The notes beneath the pieces were generated by a model. It had not been told where the DNA came from and made no database searches. It saw only the letters and a list, made by a program, of their open reading frames with translations. The position numbers and the translations under genes were made by a program. This document shows positions 1-12,900 of a stretch of 64,000 bases of DNA, piece by piece; the first letter of the stretch is position 1, and each line of letters opens with the position of its first letter. The DNA comes from Gordius sp. MW1 (Eukaryota > Nematomorpha > Gordioida > Gordea > Gordiidae), in the NCBI GenBank assembly GCA_964036665.1, contig OZ038526.1, forward strand, positions 13,578,001 through 13,642,000. The letters are read 5' to 3'.

Positions 1-3000
1 ATTTTTCTTTGAACCGTATTCATCCGATGAAAGTTGTCGTTTTCAGACGTGGTTTCTATGATCCCAAGTAAAAATTTATCAGAATATGAAAACTAATACT
101 TTGAAATCATGATCGCATAGAGCAGTTTTCAAAAATTAAGCACTCACGTTGCGATACAACAAACTAATCGCAACAATAAAACGTTGTCTTTTGTCAAAAT
201 GATAGTTCTCGCGTCTTAAAACCTCTTTTCGGAAGTCAATCGAGAATAATAAGATTCTCAAATTGGCTTACTTATATTTTTTCATGCTCTTTCACATGGA
301 ATCGAAAAAAATAAATATTTTTACCTCAAAATTTTTCACATATTTTTCTTTGAACCGTATTCATCCGATGAAAGTTGTCGTTTTCAGACGTGGTTTCTAT
401 GATCCCAAGTAAAAATTTATCAGAATCTAAAAACTATTACTTTGAAATCATGATCGCATATAGCAGTTTTCAAAAATTAAGCACTCACGTTGCGATACAA
501 CAAACTAATCGCAACAATAAAACGTTGTCTTTTGTCAAAATGATATTTCTCGCAGCTTCTTTTCGGAAGTCAATCGAGGATAATAGGATTCTCAAATTGG
601 CTTACTTTTATATATTTTTTCATGCTCTTTCAAATAGAATCGAAAAAAATAAATATTTTTACCTCAAAATTTTTCACATATTTTTCTTTGAACCGTATTC
701 ATCCGATGAAAGTTGTCGTTTTCAGACGTGGTTTCTATGATCCCAAGTAAAAATTTATCAGAATTTAAAAACTATTACTTTGAAATCATGATCGCATAGA
801 GCAGTTTTCAAAAATTAAGCACTCACGTTGCGATACAACAAACTAATCGCAATAATAAAACGTTGTCTTTTGTCAAAATGATAGTTCTCGCGTCTTAAAA
901 CCTCTTTTCGGAAGTCAATCGAGGATAATAGGATTCTCAAATTGGCTTACTTTTATATATTTTTTCATGCTCTTTCACATAGAATCGAAAAAAATAAATA
1001 TTTTTACCTCAAAATTTTTCACATATTTTTCTTTGAACCGTATTCATCCGATGAAAGTTGTCGTTTTCAGACGTGGTTTCTATGATCCCAAGTAAAAATT
1101 TATCAGAATCTAAAAACTAATACTTTGAAATCATGATCGCATAGAGCAGTTTTCAAAAATTAAGCACTCACGTTGCGATACAACAAACTAATCGCAACAA
1201 TAAAACGTTGTCTTTTGTCAAAATGATAGTTCTCGCAGCTTAAAACCTCTTTTCGGAAGTCAATCGAGGATAATAGGATTCTCAAATTGGCTTACTTTTA
1301 TATATTTTTTTATGCTCTTCCACATAGAATCGAAAAAAATAAATATTTTAACCTCAAAATTTTTCACATATTTTTCTTTGAACCGTATTCATCCGATGAA
1401 AGTTGTCGTTTTCAGACGTGGTTCTATGATCCCAAGTAAAAATTTATCATAATCTAAAAACTATTACTTTGAAATCATGATCGCATAGAGCAGTTTTCAA
1501 AAATTAAGCACTCACGTTGCGATACAACAAACTAATCGCAACAATAAAACGTTGTCTTTTGTCAAAATGATAGTTCTCGCAGCTTAAAACCTCTTTTCGG
1601 AAGTCAATCGAGGATAATAGGATTCTCAAATTGGCTTACTTTTATATATTTTTTCATGCTCTTTCACATAGTATCGAAAAAAATAAATATTTTAACCTCA
1701 AAATTTTTCACATATTTTTCTTTGAACCGTATTCATCCGATGAAAGTTGTCGTTTTCAGACGTGGTTTCTATGATCCCAAGTAAAAATTTATCATAATCT
1801 AAAAACTATTACTTTGAAATCATGATCGCATAGAGCAGTTTTCAAAAATTAAGCACTCACGTTGCGATACAACAAACTAATCGCAACCTTAAAACGTTGT
1901 CTTTTGTCAAAATGATAGTTCTCGCGTCTTAAAACCTCTTTTCGGAAGTCAATCGAGGATAATAGGATTCTCAAATTGGCTTACTTTTATATATTTTTTC
2001 ATGCTCTTTCACATAGAATCGAAAAAAATAAATATTTTTACCTCAAAATTTTTCACATATTTTTCTTTGAACCGTATTCATCCGATGAAAGTTGTCGTTT
2101 TCAGACGTGGTTTCTATGATCCCAAGTAAAAATTTATCAGAATCTAAAAACTATTACTTTGAAATCATGATCGCATAGAGCAGTTATCAAAAATTAAGCA
2201 CTCACGTTGCGATACAACAAACTAATCGCAACAATAAAACGTTGTCTTTTGTCAAAATGATAGTTCTCGCAGTTTAAAACCTCTTTTCGGAAGTCAATCG
2301 AGGATAATAGGATTCTCAAATTGGCTTACTTTTATATATTTTTTTATGCTCTTTCACAGAGAATCGAAAAAAATAAATATTTTTACCTCAAAATTTTTCA
2401 CCTATTTTTCTTTGTATTCATCCGATGAAAGTTGTAGTTTTCAGACGTGGTTTCTATGATCCCAAGTAAAAATTTATCAGAATCTAAAAACTATTACTTT
2501 GAAATCATGATCGCATAGAGCAGTTTTCAAAAATTAAGCACTCACGTTGCGATACAACAAACTAATCGCAACAATAAAACGTTGTCTTTTGTAAAAATGA
2601 TAGTTCTCGCAGCTTAAAACCTCTTTTCGGAAGTCAATCGAGGATAATAGGATTCTCAAATTGGCTTACTTTTATATATTTTTTCATGCTCTTTTACATA
2701 GAATCGAAAAAAATAAATATTTTTACCTCAAAATTTTTCACATATTTTTCTTTGAACCGTATTCATACGAAAAAAGTTGTCGTTTTCAGACGTGGTTTCT
2801 ATGATCCCAAGTAAAAATTTATCAGAATCTAAAAACTAATACTTTGAAATCATGATCGCATAGAGCAGTTTTCAAAAATTAAGCACTCACGTTGCGATAC
2901 AACAAACTAATCGCAACCTTAAAACGTTGTCTTTTGTCAAAATGATAGTTCTCGCGTCTTAAAACCTCTTTTCGGAAGTCAATCGAGGATAATAGGATTC

Positions 3001-3432
3001 TCAAATTGGCTTACTTTTATATATTTTTTTATGCTCTTCCACATAGAATCGAAAAAAATAAATATTTTAACCTCAAAATTTTTCACATATTGTTCTTTGA
3101 ACCGTATTCATCCGATGAAAGTTGGCGTTTTCAGACGTGGTTTCATTATCCCAAGTAAAAATTTATCAGAATATAAAAACTATTACTTTAAAATCATGAT
3201 CGCATAGAGCAGTTTTCTAAAATTAAGCACTCACGTTGCGATACAACAAACTAATCGCAACAATAAAACGTTGTCTTTTGTCAAAATAATAGTTCTCGCA
3301 GCTTAAAACCTCTTTTCGGAAGTCAATCGAGGATAATAGGATTCTCAAATTGGCTTACTTTTATATATTTTTTCATGCTCTTTCACATAAAATCGAAAAA
3401 AATAAATATTTTTACCTCAAAATTTTTCACAT
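1..3432 (+). repeat. Monomers M1-M10, diverse ten-monomer block opening the window
   Basis: Monomer starts: 1, 342, 680, 1025, 1370, 1714, 2059, 2404, 2744, 3089. M1 is type A (GAATATGAAAACTAAT, CTCGCGTCTT, GAGAATAATAAG, a 4-bp deletion giving CTTATATTTT, CACATGG). M2 is type B (see 342-679). M3 is type C (GAATTTAAAAAC, CGCAATAATAAAACG). M4 and M9 share TTATGCTCTTCC and ATTTTAACC. M6 and M9 share CAACCTTAAAACG. M8 has a 5-bp deletion, TTTGTATTC. M10 has GTTGGCG, TTTCATTATCCC, TTTAAAATC and CATAAAATC. M1-M2 recur ten monomers later (3433), so this block is an extended relative of the five-monomer unit that follows. Confidence 0.85.
342..679 (+). repeat. Type B monomer, 7-bp deletion (also at 3774, 5477, 7190)
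   Basis: 338-bp variant found at 342-679, 3774-4111, 5477-5814 and 7190-7527, always after a type A monomer. It has GCATATAGC instead of GCATAGAGC, GATATTTCTC instead of GATAGTTCTC, and lacks TAAAACC after GCAGCT. The first change and the deletion remove in-frame stops, leaving an open frame from TTG at 375 (matches at 3807, 5510, 7223) of 121 codons that runs into the next monomer. The frame is a by-product of satellite variation. Its usable ATG lies eight codons in, and no coding signal accompanies it. I do not call it a gene. Confidence 0.85.
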
Positions 3433-5135
3433 ATTTTTCTTTGAACCGTATTCATCCGATGAAAGTTGTCGTTTTCAGACGTGGTTTCTATGATCCCAAG
3501 TAAAAATTTATCAGAATATGAAAACTAATACTTTGAAATCATGATCGCATAGAGCAGTTTTCAAAAATTAAGCACTCACGTTGCGATACAACAAACTAAT
3601 CGCAACAATAAAACGTTGTCTTTTGTCAAAATGATAGTTCTCGCGTCTTAAAACCTCTTTTCGGAAGTCAATCGAGAATAATAAGATTCTCAAATTGGCT
3701 TACTTATATTTTTTCATGCTCTTTCACATGGAATCGAAAAAAATAAATATTTTTACCTCAAAATTTTTCACATATTTTTCTTTGAACCGTATTCATCCGA
3801 TGAAAGTTGTCGTTTTCAGACGTGGTTTCTATGATCCCAAGTAAAAATTTATCAGAATCTAAAAACTATTACTTTGAAATCATGATCGCATATAGCAGTT
3901 TTCAAAAATTAAGCACTCACGTTGCGATACAACAAACTAATCGCAACAATAAAACGTTGTCTTTTGTCAAAATGATATTTCTCGCAGCTTCTTTTCGGAA
4001 GTCAATCGAGGATAATAGGATTCTCAAATTGGCTTACTTTTATATATTTTTTCATGCTCTTTCACATAGAATCGAAAAAAATAAATATTTTTACCTCAAA
4101 ATTTTTCACATATTTTTCTTTGAACCGTATTCATCCGATGAAAGTTGTCGTTTTCAGACGTGGTTTCTATGAACCCAAGTAAAAATTTATCAGAATCTAA
4201 AAATTAATACTTTGAAATCATGATCGCATAGAGCAGTTTTCAAAAAGCACTCACGTTGCGATACAACAAACTAATCGCAACAATAAAACGTTGTCTTTTG
4301 TCAAAATGATAGTTCTCGCAGCTTAAAACCTCTTTTCGGAAGTCAATCGAGGATAATAGGATTCTCAAATTGGCTTACTTTTATATATTTTTTCATGCTC
4401 TTTCACATAGAATCGAAAAAAATAAATATTTTTACCTCAAAATTTTTCACCTATTTTTCTTTGAACCGTATTCATCCGATGAAAGTTGTCGTTTTCAGAC
4501 GTGGTTTCTATGATCCCAAGTAAAAATTTATCAGAATCTAAAAACTAATACTTTGAAATCATGATCGCATAGAGCAGTTTTCAAAAATTAAGCACTCACG
4601 TTGCGATACAACAAACTAATCGCAACAATAAAACGTTGTCTTTTGTCAAAATGATAGTTCTCGCGTCTTAAAACCTCTTTTCGGAAGTCAATCGAGGATA
4701 ATAGGATTCTCAAATTGGCTTACTTTTATATATTTTTTCATGCTCTTTCACATAGAATCGAAAAAAATAAATATTTTAAAATTTTTCACATATTGTTCTT
4801 TGAACCGTATTCATCCGATGAAAGTTGGCGTTTTCAGACGTGGTTTCATTATCCCAAGTAAAAATTTATCAGAATATAAAAACTATTACTTTAAAATCAT
4901 GATCGCATAGAGCAGTTTTCTAAAATTAAGCACTCACGTTGCGATACAACAAACTAATCGCAACAATAAAACGTTGTCTTTTGTCAAAATAATAGTTCTC
5001 GCAGCTTAAAACCTCTTTTCGGAAGTCAATCGAGGATAATAGGATTCTCAAATTGGCTTACTTTTATATATTTTTTCATGCTCTTTCACATAAAATCGAA
5101 AAAAATAAATATTTTTACCTCAAAATTTTTCACAT
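3433..5135 (+). repeat. Five-monomer higher-order repeat, copy 1 (1703 bp)
   Basis: Monomers M11-M15 start at 3433, 3774, 4112, 4453 and 4792. Order: type A, type B, a copy with a 4-bp deletion giving CAAAAAGCACTC, a copy lacking TACCTC near its end, and an M10-like copy with ATTGTTCTTTG and GTTGGCG. The M10-like, A, B succession at 3089-4111 reappears at 4792-5814, 1703 bp on, with no difference I could see. Confidence 0.85.
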
Positions 5136-6848
5136 ATTTTTCTTTGAACCGTATTCATCCGATGAAAGTTGTCGTTTTCAGACGTGGTTTCTATGATCCC
5201 AAGTAAAAATTTATCAGAATATGAAAACTAATACTTTGAAATCATGATCGCATAGAGCAGTTTTCAAAAATTAAGCACTCACGTTGCGATACAACAAACT
5301 AATCGCAACAATAAAACGTTGTCTTTTGTCAAAATGATAGTTCTCGCGTCTTAAAACCTCTTTTCGGAAGTCAATCGAGAATAATAAGATTCTCAAATTG
5401 GCTTACTTATATTTTTTCATGCTCTTTCACATGGAATCGAAAAAAATAAATATTTTTACCTCAAAATTTTTCACATATTTTTCTTTGAACCGTATTCATC
5501 CGATGAAAGTTGTCGTTTTCAGACGTGGTTTCTATGATCCCAAGTAAAAATTTATCAGAATCTAAAAACTATTACTTTGAAATCATGATCGCATATAGCA
5601 GTTTTCAAAAATTAAGCACTCACGTTGCGATACAACAAACTAATCGCAACAATAAAACGTTGTCTTTTGTCAAAATGATATTTCTCGCAGCTTCTTTTCG
5701 GAAGTCAATCGAGGATAATAGGATTCTCAAATTGGCTTACTTTTATATATTTTTTCATGCTCTTTCACATAGAATCGAAAAAAATAAATATTTTTACCTC
5801 AAAATTTTTCACATATTTTTCTTTGAACCGTATTCATCCGATGAAAGTTGTCGTTTTCAGACGTGGTTTCTATGATCCCAAGTAAAAATTTATCAGAATT
5901 TAAAAACTATTACTTTGAAATCATGATCGCATAGAGCAGTTTTCAAAAATTAAGCACTCACGTTGCGATACAACAAACTAATCGCAATAATAAAACGTTG
6001 TCTTTTGTCAAAATGATAGTTCTCGCGTCTTAAAACCTCTTTTCGGAAGTCAATCGAGGATAATAGGATTCTCAAATTGGCTTACTTTTATATATTTTTT
6101 CATGCTCTTTCACATAGAATCGAAAAAAATAAATATTTTTACTTCAAAATTTTTCACATATTTTTCTTTGAACCGTATTCATCCGATGAAAGTCGTCGTT
6201 TCTGACGTGGTTTCTATGATCCCAAGTAAAAATGTATCATAATCTAAAAACTATTACTTTGAAATCATGATCGCATAGAGCAGTTTTCAAAAATTAAGCA
6301 CTCACGTTGCGATACAACAAACTAATCGCAACAATAAAACGTTGTCTTTTGTCAAAATGATAGTTCTCGCAGCTTAAAACCTCTTTTCGGAAGTCAATCG
6401 AGGATAATAGGATTCTCAAATTGGCTTACTTTTATATATTTTTTTATGCTCTTTCACATAGAATCGAAAAAAATAAATATTTTTGCCTCAAAATTTTTCA
6501 CATATTTTTCTTTGAACCGTATTCATCCGATGAAAGTTGTCGTTTTCAGACGTGGTTTCTATGATCCCAAGTAAAAATTTATCAGAATATAAAAACTATT
6601 ACTTTAAAATCATGATCGCATAGAGCAGTTTTCTAAAATTAAGCACTCACGTTGCGATACAACAAACTAATCGCAACAATAAAACGTTGTCTTTTGTCAA
6701 AATAATAGTTCTCGCAGCTTAAAACCTCTTTTCGGAAGTCAATCGAGGATAATAGGATTCTCAAATTGGCTTACTTTTATATATTTTTTTATGCTCTTTC
6801 ACATAGAATCGAAAAAAATAAATATTTTTGCCTCAAAATTTTTCACAT
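5136..6848 (+). repeat. Five-monomer higher-order repeat, copy 2 (1713 bp)
   Basis: Monomers M16-M20 start at 5136, 5477, 5815, 6160 and 6504. Order: A, B, C (CGCAATAATAAAACG with ACTTCAAAA), D (GTCGTCGTTTCTGACG and AATGTATCATAATC), and a copy with TTTAAAATC and AAAATAATAG like M10 and M15. Positions 3 and 4 have a different identity from copy 1, so only the A-B pair and the last member are fixed. Confidence 0.85.
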
Positions 6849-8216
6849 ATTTTTCTTTGAACCGTATTCATCCGATGAAAGTTGTCGTTTTCAGACGTGG
6901 TTTCTATGATCCCAAGTAAAAATTTATCAGAATATGAAAACTAATACTTTGAAATCATGATCGCATAGAGCAGTTTTCAAAAATTAAGCACTCACGTTGC
7001 GATACAACAAACTAATCGCAACAATAAAACGTTGTCTTTTGTCAAAATGATAGTTCTCGCGTCTTAAAACCTCTTTTCGGAAGTCAATCGAGAATAATAA
7101 GATTCTCAAATTGGCTTACTTATATTTTTTCATGCTCTTTCACATGGAATCGAAAAAAATAAATATTTTTACCTCAAAATTTTTCACATATTTTTCTTTG
7201 AACCGTATTCATCCGATGAAAGTTGTCGTTTTCAGACGTGGTTTCTATGATCCCAAGTAAAAATTTATCAGAATCTAAAAACTATTACTTTGAAATCATG
7301 ATCGCATATAGCAGTTTTCAAAAATTAAGCACTCACGTTGCGATACAACAAACTAATCGCAACAATAAAACGTTGTCTTTTGTCAAAATGATATTTCTCG
7401 CAGCTTCTTTTCGGAAGTCAATCGAGGATAATAGGATTCTCAAATTGGCTTACTTTTATATATTTTTTCATGCTCTTTCACATAGAATCGAAAAAAATAA
7501 ATATTTTTACCTCAAAATTTTTCACATATTTTTCTTTGAACCGTATTCATCCGATGAAAGTTGTCGTTTTCAGACGTGGTTTCTATGATCCCAAGTAAAA
7601 ATTTATCAGAATTTAAAAACTATTACTTTGAAATCATGATCGCATAGAGCAGTTTTCAAAAATTAAGCACTCACGTTGCGATACAACAAACTAATCGCAA
7701 TAATAAAACGTTGTCTTTTGTCAAAATGATAGTTCTCGCGTCTTAAAACCTCTTTTCGGAAGTCAATCGAGGATAATAGGATTCTCAAATTGGCTTACTT
7801 TTATATATTTTTTCATGCTCTTTCACATAGAATCGAAAAAAATAAATATTTTTACTTCAAAATTTTTCACATATTTTTCTTTGAACCGTATTCATCCGAT
7901 GAAAGTCGTCGTTTCTGACGTGGTTTCTATGATCCCAAGTAAAAATGTATCATAATCTAAAAACTATTACTTTGAAATCATGATCGCATAGAGCAGTTTT
8001 CAAAAATTAAGCACTCACGTTGCGATACAACAAACTAATCGCAACAATAAAACGTTGTCTTTTGTCAAAATGATAGTTCTCGCAGCTTAAAACCTCTTTT
8101 CGGAAGTCAATCGAGGATAATAGGATTCTCAAATTGGCTTACTTTTATATATTTTTTTATGCTCTTTCACATAGAATCGAAAAAAATAAATATTTTTGCC
8201 TCAAAATTTTTCACAT
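6849..8216 (+). repeat. Five-monomer higher-order repeat, incomplete copy 3 (A-B-C-D)
   Basis: Monomers M21-M24 start at 6849, 7190, 7528 and 7873. They repeat A, B, C, D of the preceding unit at 1713-bp spacing. The fifth member is missing; the next copy (8217) belongs to the CGCCACAAT lineage that dominates from 10.9 to 16 kb, so the unit is cut here by a recombination-type switch. Confidence 0.85.
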
Positions 8217-8900
8217 ATTTTTCTTTGAACCGTATTCATCCGATGAAAGTTGTCGTTTTCAGACGTGGTTTCTATGATCCCAAGTAAAAATTTATCAGAA
8301 TCTAAAAACTATTACTTTGAAATCATGATCGCATAGAGCAGTTTTCAAAAATTAAGCACTCACGTTGCGATACAACAAACTAATCGCCACAATAAAACGT
8401 TGTCTTTTGTCAAAATGATAGTTCTCGCAGCTTAAAACCTCTTTTCGGAAGTCAATCGAGGATAATAGGATTCTCAAATTGGCTTACTTTTATATATTTT
8501 TTCATGCTCTTTCACATAGAATCGAAAAAAATAAATATGTTTACCTCAAAATATTTCACATATTTTTCTTTGTACTCATCCGATGAAAGTTGTCGTTTAC
8601 GACGTGGTTTCTATGATCCCAAGTAAAAATTTATCAGAATCTAAAAACTATTACTTTGAAATCATGATCGCATAGAGGAGTTTTCAAAAATTAAGCACTC
8701 ACGTTGCGATACAACAAACTAATCGCAACAATAAAACGTTGTCTTTTGTCAAAATGATAGTTCTCGCAGCTTAAAACCTCTTTTCGGAAGTCAATCGACG
8801 ATAATAGGATTCTCAAATTGGCTTACTTTTATATATTTTTTTATGCTCTTTCACATAGAATCGTAAAAAATAAATATTTTTGCCTCAAAATTTTTCACAT
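8217..8900 (+). repeat. Monomers M25-M26, outlying members of the next block's lineage
   Basis: M25 (8217) has CGCCACAAT and ATATGTTTACC. M26 (8562, 339 bp) has the 5-bp deletion TTTGTACTC, CGTTTACGACG, GAGGAGTTTTC and CGACGATAAT. These marks return as neighbours at 11295-11973 and in related form at 14014-14690, so two monomers of the 10-16 kb lineage sit inside the first block. Confidence 0.75.
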
Positions 8901-9590
8901 ATTTTTCTTTGAACCGTATTCATCCGATGAAAGTCGTCGTTTTCTGACGTGGTTTCTATGATCCCAAGTAAAAATGTATCATAATCTAAAAACTATTACT
9001 TTGAAATCATGATCGCATAGAGCAGTTTTCAAAAATTAAGCACTCACGTTGCGATACAACAAACTAATCGCAACAATAAAACGTTGTCTTTTGTCAAAAT
9101 GATAGTTCTCGCAGCTTAAAACCTCTTTTCGGAAGTCAATCGAGGATAATAGGATTCTCAAATTGGCTTACTTTTATATATTTTTTTATGCTCTTTCACA
9201 TAGAATCGAAAAAAATAAATATTTTTGCCTCAAAATTTTTCACATATTTTTCTTTGAACCGTATTCATCCGATGAAAGTCGTCGTTTTCTGACGTGGTTT
9301 CTATGATCCCAAGTAAAAATGTATCATAATCTAAAAACTATTACTTTGAAATCATGATCGCATAGAGCAGTTTTCAAAAATTAAGCACTCACGTTGCGAT
9401 ACAACAAACTAATCGCAACAATAAAACGTTGTCTTTTGTCAAAATGATAGTTCTCGCAGCTTAAAACCTCTTTTCGGAAGTCAATCGAGGATAATAGGAT
9501 TCTCAAATTGGCTTACTTTTATATATTTTTTTATGCTCTTTCACATAGAATCGAAAAAAATAAATATTTTTGCCTCAAAATTTTTCACAT
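8901..9590 (+). repeat. Two adjacent monomers that look identical (M27, M28)
   Basis: Monomers at 8901-9245 and 9246-9590 both carry GTCGTCGTTTTCTGACG, AATGTATCATAATC, TTTTTTTATGC and TTTTTGCCTC. I found no difference between them. They are close to the type D monomers at 6160 and 7873 but keep one T more in CGTTTTCTG. A single-monomer tandem duplication explains the pair. Confidence 0.8.
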
Positions 9591-9931
9591 ATTTTTCTTT
9601 GAACCGTATTCATCCGATGAAAGTTGTCGTTTTCAGACGTGGTTTCTATGATCCCAAGTAAAAATTTATCAGAATATGAAAACTAATACTTTGAAATCAT
9701 GATCGCATAGAGCAGTTTTCAAAAATTAAGCACTCACGTTGCGATACAACAAACTAATCGCAACAATAAAACGTTGTCTTTTGTCAAAATGATAGTTCTC
9801 GCGTCTTAAAACCTCTTTTCGGAAGTCAATCGAGAATAATAAGATTCTCAAATTGGCTTACTTATATTTTTTCATGCTCTTTCACATGGAATCGAAAAAA
9901 ATAAATATTTTTACCTCAAAATTTTTCACAT
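9591..9931 (+). repeat. Last type A monomer (M29)
   Basis: 341-bp copy with the full type A set: GAATATGAAAACTAAT, CTCGCGTCTT, GAGAATAATAAG, CTTATATTTT, CACATGG. No type B follows it. The CTCGCGTCTT variant is not seen again in the window, so this copy marks the right edge of the first domain. Confidence 0.85.
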
Positions 9932-12900
9932 ATTTTTCTTTGAACCGTATTCATCCGATGAAAGTTGTCGTTTTCAGACGTGGTTTCTATGATCCCAAGT
10001 AAAAATTTATCAGAATCTAAAAACTATTACTTTGAAATCATGATCGCATAGAGCAGTTTTCAAAAATTAAGCACTCACGTTGCGATATAACAAACTAATC
10101 GCAACCTTAAAACGTTGTCTTTTGTCAAGATGATAGTTCTCGCAGCTTAAAACCTCTTTTCGGAAGTCAATCGAGGATAGTAGGATTCTCAAATTGGCTT
10201 ACTTTTATATATTTTTTCATGCTCTTTCACATAGAATCGAAAAAAATAAATATTTTTACCTAAAAATTTTTCACCTATTTTTCTTTGAACCGTATTCATC
10301 CGATGAAAGTTGTCGTTTTCAGACGTTGTTTCTGTGATCCTAAGTAAAAATTTATCAGAATCTAAAAACTATTACTTTGAAATCATGATCGCATAGAGCA
10401 GTTTTCAAAAATTAAGCACTCACGTTGCGATACAACAAACTAATCGCAACAATAAAACGTTGTCTTTTGTCAAAATGATAGTTCTCGCAGCTTAAAACCT
10501 CTTTTCGGAAGTCAATCGAGGATAATAGGATTCTCAAATTGGCTTACTTATATTTTTTCATGCTCTTTCACATAGAATCGAAAAAAATAAATATTTTTAC
10601 CTCAAAATTTTTCACATATTTTTCTTTGAACCGTAATCCGATGAATGTTGTCGTTTTCAGACGTGGTTTCTATGATCCCAAGTAAAAATTTATCAGAATT
10701 TAAAAACTATTACTTTGAAATCATGATCGCATAGAGCAGTTTTCAAAAATTAAGCACTCACGTTGCGATACAACAAACTAATCGCAACAATAAAACGTTG
10801 TCTTTTGTCAAAATGATAGTTCTCGCAGCTTAAAACCTCTTTTCGGAAGTCAATCGAGGATAATAGGATTCTCAAATTGGCTTACTTTTATATATTTTTT
10901 TATGCTCTTTCACATAGAATCGAAAAAAATAAATATTTTTGCCTCAAAATTTTTCACATATTTTTCTTTGAACCGTATTCATCCGATGAAAGTTGTCGTT
11001 TTCAGACGTGGTTTCTATGATCCCAAGTAAAAATTTATCAGAATCTAAAAACTATTACTTTGAAATCATGATCGCATAGAGCAGTTTTCAAAAATTAAGC
11101 ACTCACGTTGCGATACAACAAACTAATCGCCACAATAAAACGTTGTCTTTTGTCAAAATGATAGTTCTCGCAGCTTAAAACCTCTTTTCGGAAGTCAATC
11201 GAGGATAATAGGATTCTCAAATTGGCTTACTTTTATATGCTCTTTCACATAGAATCGAAAAAAATAAATATTTATACCTCAAAATTTTTCACATATTTTT
11301 CTTTGTACTCATCCGATGAATGTTGTCGTTTTCAGACGTGGTTTCTATGATCCCAAGTAAAAATTTATCAGAATCTAAAAACTATTACTTTGAAATCATG
11401 ATCGCATAGAGCAGTTTTCAAAAATTAAGCACTCACGTTGCGATACAACAAACTAATCGCAACAATAAAACGTTGTCTTTTGTCAAAATAATAGTTCTCG
11501 CAGCTTAAAACCACTTTTCGGAAGTCAATCGAGGATAATAGGATTCTCAAATTGGCTTACTTTTATATATTTTTTCATGCTCTTTCACATAGAATCGAAA
11601 AAAATAAATATGTTTACCTCAAAATTTTTCACATATTTTTCTTTGTACTCATCCGATGAAAGTTGTCGTTTACGACGTGGTTTCTATGATCCCAAGTAAA
11701 AATTTATCAGAATCTAAAAACTATTACTTTGAAATCATGATCGCATAGAGGAGTTTTCAAAAATTAAGCACTCACGTTGCGATACAACAAACTAATCGCA
11801 ACAATAAAACGTTGTCTTTTGTCAAAATGATAGTTCTCGCAGCTTAAAACCTCTTTTCGGAAGTCAATCGACGATAATAGGATTCTCAAATTGGCTTACT
11901 TTTATATATTTTTTCATGCTCTTTCACATAGAATCGAAAAAAATAAATATTTTTACCTCAAAATTTTTCACATATTTTTCTTTGAACCGTAATCCGATGA
12001 ATGTTGTCGTTTTCAGACGTGGTTTCTATGATCCCAAGTAAAAATTTATCAGAATTTAAAAACTATTACTTTGAAATCATGATCGCATAGAGCAGTTTTC
12101 AAAAATTAAGCACTCACGTTGCGATACAACAAACTAATCGCAACAATAAAACGTTGTCTTTTGTCAAAATGATAGTTCTCGCAGCTTAAAACCTCTTTTC
12201 GGAAGTCAATCGAGGATAATAGGATTCTCAAATTGGCTTACTTTTATATATTTTTTTATGCTCTTTCACATAGAATCGAAAAAAATAAATATTTTTGCCT
12301 CAAAATTTTTCACATATTTTTCTTTGAACCGTATTCATCCGATGAAAGTTGTCGTTTTCAGACGTGGTTTCTATGATCCCAAGTAAAAATTTATCAGAAT
12401 CTAAAAACTATTACTTTGAAATCATGATCGCATAGAGCAGTTTTCAAAAATTAAGCACTCACGTTGCGATACAACAAACTAATCGCCACAATAAAACGTT
12501 GTCTTTTGTCAAAATGATAGTTCTCGCAGCTTAAAACCTCTTTTCGGAAGTCAATCGAGGATAATAGGATTCTCAAATTGGCTTACTTTTATATGCTCTT
12601 TCACATAGAATCGAAAAAAATAAATATTTATACCTCAAAATTTTTCACATATTTTTCTTTGAACCGTATTCATCCGATGAAAGTTGTCGTTTTCAGACGT
12701 GGTTTCTATGATCCCAAGTAAAAATTTATCATAATCTAAAAACTATTACTTTGAAATCATGATCGCATAGAGCAGTTTTCAAAAATTAAGCACTCACGTT
12801 GCGATACAACAAACTAATCGCAACAATAAAACGTTGTCTTTTGTCAAAATGATAGTTCTCGCCGCTTAAAACCTCTTTTCGGAAGTCAATCGAGGATAAT

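Noticed and set aside
375..740. Open frame of 121 codons, with near-copies at 3807-4172, 5510-5875 and 7223-7588
   Set aside because: It is read straight through satellite monomers, begins at TTG, ends in the following monomer, and exists only because a variant monomer lost two stops. There is no domain, signal peptide, or change in base usage, and no promoter or intron signal tied to it.
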